DNA of 64,000 nt, taken from NCBI RefSeq assembly GCF_000764305.2, contig NW_025936295.1, forward strand, positions 124,001 to 188,000, in the 5' to 3' direction. This document shows, piece by piece, positions 23,881 through 32,879 of this stretch (positions within the stretch are counted from its first letter, which is position 1; the number at the start of each line of letters is the position of its first letter). Both the position numbers and the translations under genes were made by a program. The notes under the pieces are model-generated. The model was given only the letters and a program-made list of their open reading frames with translations, had not been told where the DNA came from and did no database searches. The DNA is from Hyalella azteca (lineage: Eukaryota > Arthropoda > Malacostraca > Amphipoda > Hyalellidae).

Positions 23881-24442
23881 CAGGGTGTATCAGAATTAAC
23901 TGACCCTTTTAATTTGTTAATAAATAAAAAACTAAGAACGTTATGAAGTTTAAACTTGTTTTATTTAAAAGAAGAACATTTTCATGGTAATATTGTATCA
24001 TAGTTACGTCATTATCCTGTATAGCTTGCTAAATTTGTGTTTAATTATCAAGCCTTAAATTTTCATCATGATTCGCTACAGCAAAGAAGAAAGAACGAAA
24101 ATTCTGCAAACCTACATCAGGACGATGTCAATAACAGAAGTTCAACGTGATTACAGGATCCATTTCAAAACAAGAATCAGTCCTTCAAAAAACACAATTA
24201 AATCTCTTTATCGAAAATTTGCGATAAAGAGATTTTATCAAAAAAAGCAACGAAGAGAAGAGCCCTATTTTGTCAAAACAATTGTGGTGGGCATTTAAAA
24301 GATATTATATTTAAAAACTAGGATACTATATTACCATAAAAATGTTCTTCTTTTAAATAAAACAAGTTTCAACTTCATAACGTTCTTAGTTTTTTATTCA
24401 TTAACAAATTAAAAGTGTCAGTTATAATTCTGGTACACCCTG
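23881..24442. mobile_element. Miniature DUF4817-type (mariner-related) transposon
   Basis: A 562-bp element with inverted ends of more than 100 bp (CAGGGTGTATCAGAATTAAC and following, through AAAACTAAGAACGTTATGAAG), flanked by TA at 23879-23880 and 24443-24444. The interior keeps only the 5' part of a transposase-related gene, so it looks like an internal deletion derivative that is mobilised in trans, if at all. Confidence 0.85.
24068..24298 (+). pseudogene. N-terminal helix-turn-helix remnant of a transposase
   Basis: A 76-codon reading frame, MIRYSKEERTKILQTYIRTM then ...EVQRDYRIHF...SPSKNTIKSLYRKF. It resembles the DUF4817 helix-turn-helix domain that precedes mariner-type DDE transposases in arthropods (E-E-R, Y, V-Q-R-x-Y/F-R, P-S-x-x-T-I-x-x-L-x-x-K-F). 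The catalytic domain is absent and the frame ends inside the right terminal repeat. It could still bind element ends. Confidence 0.6.
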
Positions 24443-24706
24443 TATTATGATTTTCTATTGCGTGAGCTAGAACATTTATTCCAGCTCATTTATGTACGAA
24501 ACATTCCTGCCAATCGTTTTGTAATCGTTCGACGTTGTTTATGTAAAATTATCGTTCAATTAGGAATAGAAAATTTATATTTTTTTGTTATATGTTATTA
24601 GGTGCTATAGCAATTGCTAATACTTATAATCATATGAATAATTATATTCATAGGACATAAGCCAGACCACATATAAGGATACAAACAAAATACAAATTTC
24701 ATTGCA
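24443..24706. other. Intergenic
   Basis: Short AT-rich stretch between the miniature transposon and the 3' end of the 25-kb crustin; nothing further recognised. Confidence 0.4.
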
Positions 24707-24712
24707 TTTATT
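24707..24712 (-). terminator. Candidate polyadenylation signal of the 25-kb crustin
   Basis: AATAAA on the minus strand, about 400 bp after the stop codon. If used, the duplicated crustin tail at 24.92-25.10 kb is part of the 3' untranslated region. Confidence 0.45.
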
Positions 24713-24918
24713 TGTTTCGGATTGTTGACATGAAAATACGAACTCGAGAGCATATGTAAGTTGACATTGTTGGCACAAAGGATATGACATAGTAACATAA
24801 CTCGCGTACCATTTTAACAACAATTTAGTAGTAATATCATTCAAGTCTTATTTTCGGGAATCTATTTTACGGCAAGTAGTGCAGCAGAACAGAATATATA
24901 TGCCATTTTTTTTTTTAA

Positions 24919-25100
24919 TTTAAAAGAGAGGTGGTTTACAGACGTGTTCTCCCAGACACTTGTCGAAGCAGCATTTGTCCACTCCATTACAGGCATTTGT
25001 CTACTCCCTTGCAGCATTTGTCCACTCCCTTGCAGCATTTGTCCACTCCCTTGCAGCATTTGTCCACTCCATTGCAGCATTTGTCACCTCCCTTGCATTT
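24919..25100 (-). pseudogene. Duplicated crustin C-terminus with 21-bp CC-module repeats
   Basis: Downstream of the crustin stop codon lies a second copy of its 3' end, ending in the same CFDKCLGEHVCKPPLF stop and following about 9 bases. It is preceded by about six tandem 21-bp units of the type GGAGTGGACAAATGCTGCAA, each coding GVDKCCK, the cystine-pair motif of the WAP core. One unit has a 1-base shift and a stop (KCL stop), so no intact WAP domain is encoded. Confidence 0.8.
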
Positions 25101-25111
25101 TTTGTATTTAA

Positions 25112-26227
25112 TTAAAAGAGAGGTGGTTTACAGACGTGTTCTCCCAGACACTTGTCGAAGCAGCATTTGTCCACTCCCTTGCATGCGCCGTCGTTGGAGC
25201 AGAGCTGTGGAGCACGGAAGCGAGGACAAGTTGGCCGCACGGGAGGACAATATCCTGGCTTAGCGGCCACGATTCCTGGAGCTTCCAAGCCACTCTCGCA
25301 GCAGTAGGCCTGACCGAGGTCTGTCTTGCACCAGTATCGGCACGTGTCGCTCACCGGTCCGGCGAGACCGAGACCGGCGCCTGGGCCGAGACCGATACCG
25401 CCGAAGTTTGGCATCGGGCTGGCTTCAACCGTAACCAACACTACTAGTGCAGCGCACAAGAGGGAGCGAATCTGCAAATAAATGACAGGATTTTAAATTA
25501 ATTCTTTAAAAATACACGAATTTACGAAATAATTTTTACAAAAATATTAGTTGAATATAAATATCCTGATGTAAATCACATATTTTAGCTCCCATGTTAT
25601 CAGATGATTGGTCACCGAAGTTAAGCGGCAAGAATAAAATATTTAATAGCTTCGGTATGTAAATCATATGAAGTATGGTTATATCAATGATGGTTACTGA
25701 AATCATATCAAGCTAGAAAAACTAAAGTCCGCAACGGAAAAATACATCTAATGTTATAACATAAATTTTTTATACTATGCAAATTAATAACAAATATTTC
25801 TGACAAATCTAGTGAAAAACGAACAAAATATAGAGACAGAAGGGCAAGATATATTTTGCTTTCGAGTCAGGTATACATACACATATAAATTAACGTAATT
25901 ACGTGAAATAGGTTAAATTATATAAAATAATATATACTCTGAAACATACACATACATGTATGTTGGTGTAGTTTGGCAGCAGTTTTTCTTTAATGCAGGT
26001 TTCATTAAAGACCATGCAGAGAGCATTTCTTATTAACAATTTTCTTATTGTTTATCTATATTCGGCGAATTAGGCTCTTGATAGGAACTGAAAGGTCAAA
26101 TATCAGCTTTCCAAGGGACATTTAGAGCTGGACTAAAGAATGAAATATATAAATATGAAAGTCATTTTAGACTTTCATATATATATTCATGTATATGAAT
26201 GTATATGAAAAGCATATAACTCACCAT
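25112..26227 (-). CDS. Crustin with short Gly-rich region
   Basis: Complete two-exon gene. Exon 1 ends with ATG (26227-26225) followed by GTGAGT. Exon 2 spans 25471-25112 after a TTATTTGCAG acceptor. The 120-residue product has a signal peptide (MIRSLLCAALVVLVTVEA), a short Gly/Leu-rich segment (GGIGLGPGAGLGLAG), then twelve cysteines: CRYWC, CC, and the WAP eight ending CKGVDKCCFDKCLGEHVC. The short linker makes it carcinin-like rather than a long type II crustin. TATA-to-ATG spacing (about 81 bp) and the ATG|intron junction match the other crustins. Its 3' end has been duplicated just downstream (24.92-25.10 kb). Confidence 0.92.
25605..25630. other. Possible 5S rRNA-derived fragment in a crustin intron
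   Basis: The stretch GTCACCGAAGTTAAGCGGC resembles the conserved internal-promoter region of eukaryotic 5S rRNA (TCACCGAAGTTAAGC). Nothing on either side extends the match convincingly, so it is at best a short relic, possibly from a 5S-derived SINE. Confidence 0.3.
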
Positions 26228-26307
26228 TTTAAGGAGCTGTGGTCAGATAATCGTGTACGCAATACCAGATAGCATAGATCTCAGCACGAGACCTACATGA
26301 CCATCCT

Positions 26308-26315
26308 CTTAAATA
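26308..26315 (-). promoter_or_regulatory. TATA box of the 25-kb crustin
   Basis: TATTTAAG on the minus strand, about 81 bp upstream of the start codon at 26227. Confidence 0.6.
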
Positions 26316-26689
26316 CTGGCCGTATTGAAGGATTTCCGCTCTTTGTTGTTGTGGGACTCGCAACTGCGGACCAGAAGTCTCATTGTAAACAATGCCAGGC
26401 CTATCGCAGACAGATGGCCTAGCAGTGTTACGAAAACACAACGAACAATAACATTGTTATTTGTTTTCGACTGATTTTCCCCAACCAAAGATAAAAGAGA
26501 AATGAATTGAATTTTAGGACAGCTGAAAATATTTTGAGTTACAAGTGACGATGATACAGGGTGCTTTCTGGAGTGTTATTTGCTACGATAATTTTAAGGA
26601 AGGGCTTAATCGAGAGCGCAAACTGAATAGTTTTGTTCATATGATGAGCCGCATTACTTTATTTTATTTTTTATTTGCAGTGCTCATGG

Positions 26690-27708
26690 AATGAACGAAC
26701 GTGGAACGTGCTTTTGCGGTTGAGGCATATTTTACCTATGGTGAATCAATCATCGCCACGCAGCGCCACACTTGCTTGATGACTTTGATTTGAAGATTTG
26801 AAATGCCTAGCACCATATCGAACTCGGTGGAAGTCTAGTAGCTACTTGAAACTATCGCCAGTCTTGAAAATATCCGGTCAAATGAAACGATATTAGATTT
26901 TCTGTAAACAAGGCACGAAAAGGAAAAGAATCGGCGACAGGCCACATCAGGCCTACACTTCAGCACCGAGATCAATATGTTATGTTATGTTATGTTATGT
27001 TATGTTATGTTATGTTATGTTATGTTATGTTATGTTATGTTATGTTATGTTTATGACACGCGTGTGTTCTTGAGCGATGTGGCGCACTTTCATTTTTCTG
27101 GGGCTGTTAACAAGCAGAACATGCGGCATTGCAGCGCTGAAAACCCACCAAAATTTCATCTACGACTGCTACACATGCAATGAGCTACAGTTTGGTGCGA
27201 AAAAATCCCGAGCTGGAATAATCGGTCCCTAGTTATTCGTAGAAAAGGAGAGGCCAGTTTCGGTGACATCTGAGCATTACATGACGATATTACAGGAGCG
27301 TTACGTGACGATGTTACAGGATTTCTTCCTACTAAAACTGAACGAGATGAGCTTGGACGATATTCGGTTGCAGCAAGATGGTGCAACTGCGCATACATTA
27401 AGAATATCCTTGGTTTTCTTGAGCAAAGCTTTTCCTGGGCGCGTGATCTCTTCGAGGAGCAATCTTCAACGGCCAGCCACTAACGGCCTTGCGTTAATTT
27501 CTTGTGGGGACATCCGAAGTCCGTCGTGTACCATGACAGACCCAACAACCTGAACCATCTCAAGAATAACATTCGAGAAGCCGTCGCCAACATTCCAATT
27601 GAGATGCTGGAAAGAGTCGACACCAATTTCCCGACGCGACCGATACAATGTATTGACAATAACGGACGTCAGTTGCGTGACATCATCTTTAAAACTGGCA
27701 AATTGTAA
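26690..27708 (+). pseudogene. Broken mariner-type transposase
   Basis: Fragments appear in different frames. An N-terminal helix-turn-helix piece (ERAFAVEAYFTYGESIIATQ, about 26707-26765) is followed after the microsatellite by LDDIRLQQDGATAHT (about 27352-27400), which holds the catalytic aspartate of QQDGA. A C-terminal block GHPKSVVYHDRPNNLNHLKN runs on to RQLRDIIFKTGKL and a stop at 27706. Frameshifts and the microsatellite make it non-functional. Confidence 0.85.
26976..27048. repeat. (TTATG)n microsatellite
   Basis: About 14 copies of TTATG within the dead mariner transposase. Confidence 0.97.
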
Positions 27709-27816
27709 AATTGTCTTGTTCTTGATTATGCTATAACAAAATTCATCTGTATATACTCAATACTTTTGTTATAATATATGTTCCAAATAAGCAAGTTTGT
27801 CTGCCCCCACCCTGTA

Positions 27817-28286
27817 TAAAATAGCATTAAAGGCTGAATTCGATTACACGTTGTCAATGATGATTTAATGTGACACGTAAAGAACTGTTAGCGAAATGAG
27901 CAACTTTTTTATTTTACTCAATCAATTTCTATCGAAGTCAAAGAATTATTTAAAGAATTATTAACCCAAGGTTGATTGGAAAGTATTGATTGACATATTT
28001 TTCTGTAAATATATTTCGAACAAAAATTTATGAATAACCTTATGTCATTGTTCAGAGTGAATACAAAAATAACAACGAACGGAATGAACAAATTTCGGTA
28101 CGGCCATGCATATGATAAACTTTTAATCAGTCAAGTTATCGCAGAGTATCTAAATTCTGAACCTGTAGTGTACAGAAATAATATATATATTTAAATTGCT
28201 CCAGAAACGTTATTTCTGCGCCATATCTGCACGACTTATCTCGCTTTTGTCGGTTTCCTGTTTTCCCTCAAGACTCGCGCCTTAAT
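27817..28286. other. Intergenic, no gene seen
   Basis: AT-rich sequence without recognisable features. Confidence 0.4.
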
Positions 28287-28490
28287 GACTTGGGCCAAAA
28301 CACTTATGAGAGAATGTATTTGTTATTATGTATGTTTATGCCAAAACACTTGTGTATGACTATATTAGGTATCAGGTATGCTTGGGCCAAAACACTTCTG
28401 TACGACTGTATTCGTTATTATTTATACATGTGCCACATTTCTTAGGTACGATTGTATATTTATTACATATGCTTGGAACAAAACCTTTAT
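28287..28490. repeat. Degenerate tandem repeat, about 55-75 bp units
   Basis: Three to four diverged units start with (T)GGGCCAAAACACTT or GCCAAAACACTT (28290, 28340, 28384) and continue with TATGACT/TACGACTGTAT-like sequence; a fourth near 28470 reads GGAACAAAACCTTTATG. Confidence 0.6.
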
Positions 28491-29268
28491 GTAGTAGTTA
28501 TACGCATCACCAGAATAATTTAATTTGTTCAACCGCTACATTTGGTTTACAATATTATGTGTAGATTATAGGATAATAACAATAAGTGATAGGATATGTA
28601 TACGTACCCAGCTACAAATCGTCATCAGAGAAACGTTCAATACTAACAATAAATTTGGTCAGAAATATATCGAACCACAATAAGTATTCATGAAAATCTT
28701 TTTTCTTTTGTTAATTTTTGTCGCACCTGAATGGACATTGAATGAACTAAGTTTTTCCTTAAAATAAAAATATAAATCTAGAAATATATCATGATTAAAA
28801 TTTTATTTAATAAGATGTATTGCTCGCTGTTGTTCAACAAAGCTCAAACCAGACCATCAAACATTAACTACTCACCTACTCAATCAAAAACTCAAGTCGT
28901 AACTGACGATATCTAGCACTCATGGTTGAATTAATTGAATTAAAATATATTAATTCAACCATGTCTAGCACTGATGTAATAAGTATTCAGGTCGCCCAGG
29001 AGCCATAAAATGTGCAAATGAATATTTAGTGATGGGTTTTAAATGCAGCTACTCGATAATAAACGGCAATATACCTAGTCACATAAGAATTTATTCTATC
29101 ACGCCTTCTAATTTAAGACTCTAAATCCATAAGATGAGTTATAGGATATAAAATTAGATGCATGAATAAAGATGTTAGTAGATGCTGCACATGGACCTGG
29201 CTTCAGTCTCTTACCGCTGCCTGTGACTTACCGACACCTTTAATTTAATCTTGTTATGATCGTCATAC
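28491..29268. other. Intergenic with a palindromic repeat at 28921-28963
   Basis: No gene seen. CATGGTTGAATTAATT...ATTAATTCAACCATG forms a hairpin of the same family as at 22.51 kb. Confidence 0.5.
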
Positions 29269-29276
29269 CGTATAAT

Positions 29277-29701
29277 CACAGCTGGGCAGCGCTACTTTGA
29301 AATGTAGCAGCCGCTACCGCTACCGCTACATGCTTTAAATGTAGCGGGCGCTACCGCTTTCGCTACAATTGCTTAAATGTAGCGCTTAAATGTAGCTCAA
29401 ATGTAATTGATACTAGTAAAAGGCTGAGGTTGACAACATTCCACCGAAATCTTTCGTATAGTTTTATTCTGTAATTTATATTATGTATGTATCATGCTGG
29501 TTTTTAAATAATATTCAATACTATTAAGTAAAATCTAAAGGCCTTATCTATAAATGTAGCGGTAGCGCTGTAGCGGCAAAGCCTCGTATCGCTACTTAAA
29601 TATGTAGCGGGCGCTACCGCTACCGCTATAATTGCTTAAATGTAGCACCGCTACCGCTACTGAAAATGTAGCGGCCGCTAGCGCGCTACTGCCCACCTCT
29701 G
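29277..29701. mobile_element. hAT-type non-autonomous element rich in TAGCGGTAGCG
   Basis: 425 bp bounded by an 8-bp target duplication CGTATAAT (29269-29276 and 29702-29709). Ends are the inverted pair CACAGCTGGGCAGCGCTAC and GCGCTACTGCCCACCTCTG. The interior is built of GTAGCGGTAGCGCTACC-like units in both orientations. Eight-base duplication and CAG-type ends indicate the hAT superfamily. Confidence 0.82.
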
Positions 29702-29709
29702 CGTATAAT

Positions 29710-30172
29710 AATTATTTGTTTATTAATTTATTTGAATCTTTATTTTTCTTTGTTATTCTGAAGTTTTCTGAGCTCATCTTTAATTTTCCTAATTTATTTT
29801 GAAAGTATTTTTCTCAATTAATATGAAAAAACAAATGGTTCTTTCGAGAAGGACGTCTCGTTGGGTGAAATTTTTGTAATTTGGATAGAAGTTAGGCGAG
29901 TAGTGGAAGCCGAATGAGGAAGGCATATGAACACTGTGTAAAGTTTATGAGTTTACCAACAGTAGTCACCAGTGTCTTGTTTTTATCTTCCAAGTGTAGT
30001 GTGTAATACCATGCAAAGCTATACGATTGCACATGGTTCTTATGAAATGGTTTCCACGTAGTAATCACGGTAACGTGTGCGCCACGACAATCTAATATAC
30101 CGCAACAAACACAATACAGCGAGCCCTCACTATAAACGATCGATTACCTAACATATGAGGCTTCGAAGCTAT
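29710..30172. other. Intergenic, no gene seen
   Basis: AT-rich; no supported feature. Confidence 0.4.
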
Positions 30173-30342
30173 TTTTAGCGCATTTTCTCATTTATGAAAA
30201 AAATGCACTATTGTGCTCGCCATGTCCGTCCGTCCGTCTGTCTGTCCGTCTGTCCCTCCGTCTGTCCGTGACCTCAAGTTTTCGTCGACGAGAAAATGCG
30301 CTCTCTGTCACTTACTGCAGTGAGTACTTAGTTATATTTTTT
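30173..30342 (+). mobile_element. (GTCY)n-bearing MITE-like element, copy 3
   Basis: Near-consensus copy with a longer CCGT/CTGT microsatellite. Ends near GAGTACTTAGTTATATTTTT. Confidence 0.8.
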
Positions 30343-30705
30343 ATTGATAAATTATGTAAAATAAATAATAACTAAGTTTACTCGCTCCACATGCAGCTGC
30401 ATGCCACCATGTTTTAACTCAACACGTGAGCCCATGCAGGAGAACGAACGGATGGTAATTAAGCTGCTAATTTCTCCCAAGTGCGTAATATTTCTGTTTT
30501 GAGGGACTCTTAGCATAGAGAGAAGATTAATTTGTCCACTATCCAATGCAACCTAAAAATTATTTAATGATATCATTCGTGTTTCTTAATATGGAATACT
30601 CAATTTAAATTAATGCGCCCTATTAATTGAAAATCAATGACTTTTTCTCGATTATTGAATGCTTATATTGAATATGAGATTATATTTTTATCTTCTCCGT
30701 TTCAG

Positions 30706-30879
30706 GAATTCCACTGTGGCGTCTTCGGAGCAGCAATCCTCATTTTAGTGGTCAACAGCGTTCTTCTCTGTAGCGTGGATATAATTTGGATTACGTGCAT
30801 ATTATATTATATATATATAGTTAGGCACTGTGCAACCACGGAGCAGGGGAACGATACAGTGACTGTCTTTGTTATATAG
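30706..30879 (+). other. Candidate terminal exon with a membrane segment
   Basis: After a TCTCCGTTTCAG acceptor the frame reads EFHCGVFGAAILILVVNSVL and continues hydrophobic (CSVDIIWITCILYYIYI) to a stop at 30877-30879. The hydrophobic helix and better codon use hint at an exon of a membrane protein. No matching upstream exon was found, so this may be a relic or chance. Confidence 0.2.
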
Positions 30880-30931
30880 TCATTCTACCTTAATATTGTT
30901 GTGACGCTCTGGAGACTGGTGATGACGAACA

Positions 30932-31078
30932 GGGGCCATACTTTCAAAACTCGCTAAGTGAACGTAAGTACTTACGCTCTATTTTCTTGTCTATGATTGG
31001 TGGATTTTGCTAGAAAGGCCGTCAATGATTGGCTGATGAACTTACGATCTCTTAATTTTTTTTTAAAGTATAGGCCCC
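30932..31078. mobile_element. Palindromic MITE, GGGGCCATACTTTCAAAA ends, copy 1 of 4
   Basis: About 147 bp. Left end GGGGCCATACTTTCAAAA, right end TTTTAAAGTATAGGCCCC. The interior includes GTAAGTACTTACG and GATTGGTGGATTTTGC. Flanks GACGAACA and GCACAACA may be a decayed 8-bp target duplication. Other copies at 56.34, 58.70 and 61.11 kb. Confidence 0.75.
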
Positions 31079-32609
31079 GCACAACATGCATGATGAGGTA
31101 TTCATGAATGATACTTCAAAGAAGCCAATAAGGTATAATAATTAACACATTGATTAATATTAGTCGAGTTTATTATGGAATTCCCAGACTGTAATATAAA
31201 GACGTTTTATGATAATTTGGGAATAAATGCCCCATAAATTAATAATTTAGATTTTATCCTTACGAACGATTTTTACGTACCAAATGATCGTATAGAATAC
31301 ATATTTCAACGACAAAGCTTTAACAAAGCCGCGATAAATTATCTCTGTAGCTTAGCGACAAGGAAGCACACAAACGTTATTTATTATCCCTTGATCGCCT
31401 TCATTGTTTCATAAAAAACATAAAATGATATTTAAATAATACGTCACTATTTAATAGCGGTTATTTATCATCTGTTTTCAATCACGTACACTGAATGGAT
31501 TGAGTTATCAAGTTTCATGGGATGCTTGGTCATCGGAGTTTCAATGATCGAGATCGCGTATTAACTCGTGATTAAAAAAAAAAACATTATTTTTCGCGTT
31601 TTTTAATTTGGCTATGAGTCATATCCAAAATTTGTCCGTTAATATTTATTGATTTTCCGCGTTATTTCCATAGACGTCTCACTATATTGTCAAGAAAAGC
31701 TTTATAGTGTTTATGCTGCTTTGAGAAAAATTAAAATTAGACACTTCTTAATGCATCTAAAGCATCTTTCGATGCTTTGGAGAGGCAAAGCATGCTTGTT
31801 GACAGGCCACGTTGAAGACCGCCTAAGTGAAAAACTGATTTGTACCTAAAAAAAATAAATTAGGTGAAAGGAGCTAGGAATAAATTAATTTACCATTCAT
31901 TAAAAGAACGAAACCAATGTAATATTGTTATTTATTCTCCATGTATTTCAATTTTGTTTGAGGTCACAAAAAAATGGAGCCAAAGATTTCAGTCACGTTG
32001 GTATGGAAGATCGACTAAATGCTCTCAGACTGATAGAATAAGCATCTATAATTTCTATTCAATTAATGTCGTTATGAATGAGCATTCAGCCTTGGTTCGG
32101 ATATAAATCAATCCAATTGATATAGTAATTAGTATAATTAACCGTAATATAATGTAACCGTCGTACTATTCAATAAGAATAAAAAAAATTATTTATATTG
32201 AAATAATCGAAAATTTCAAGCACAGTTAGTTGTAGTTTATGTTGTTCATTGTTTAATAATTTTCTAATTATGCTCATTCACTCAACATTAACGTGGAAAA
32301 ATTATGACAATAATGAAAACCTAGAAGGTTTAATAAATAACTTCCTCTTTATAATTTTAAATTTTAAAGAAATGTTTATGTGTAATAGAGGAGATGTTTG
32401 ACGTACAGATGTTCATTTAACAGTAAATAAAATCGATATAAAGAAAGTCACTTCAATTCCATTCACATACTGGATAGGAAAGCAGATAGTCCCTGATTGC
32501 TTGGAACTCGTAACGAGACAACATTTTTCTGGTGGCAACTACATTATTGGTGTAAATTTTTTTAACCTGGATAAAAAGTACCAGCTTGTGATGCATTAAT
32601 TTGTAGCTC
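31079..32609. other. Intergenic, no gene seen
   Basis: AT-rich sequence with only short random frames. Confidence 0.4.
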
Positions 32610-32776
32610 TTTTTAGCGCATTTTCTCATTTATGGAAAAAATGCACTATTGTGCTAGCCATGTCCGTCTGTCTGTCTGTCTGTCCGTCCGTCCGTCTGTC
32701 CGTGACCTTAAGTTTTCGTCGACGAGAAAATGCGCTCTCTGTCACTCACTGCAGTGAGTACTGAGTTATATTTTTC
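32610..32776 (+). mobile_element. (GTCY)n-bearing MITE-like element, copy 4
   Basis: Near-consensus copy about 100 bp downstream of the stop codon of the membrane-protein gene, so probably within or next to its 3' untranslated region. Confidence 0.8.
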
Positions 32777-32879
32777 TATCATGGAATGACCAGGGTCTGG
32801 GGCTACGTCACTTGGTATCTGTATGGGTGGAGTTAATAGGTTCTGTATTACCCTTTGTACCATCATAAGAGGCGTTAGC

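Larger units (their letters stand above)
26557..27814 (+). mobile_element. Inactive mariner-type element (DUF4817 lineage)
   Basis: Bounded by CAGGGTG at 26557 and CACCCTG ending 27814, each next to TA (26555-26556, 27815-27816). The length of about 1.26 kb is normal for a mariner. The two ends match only over the first few bases. It contains a broken transposase gene and a TTATG pentanucleotide microsatellite. Confidence 0.8.

Noticed and set aside
24862..25080. Open frame of WSGQMLQG repeats
   Set aside because: Out-of-frame reading of the GVDKCCK minisatellite downstream of the 25-kb crustin.
26977..27183. Open frame beginning MLCYVMLCYV
   Set aside because: Translation of the (TTATG)n microsatellite inside a dead transposase.
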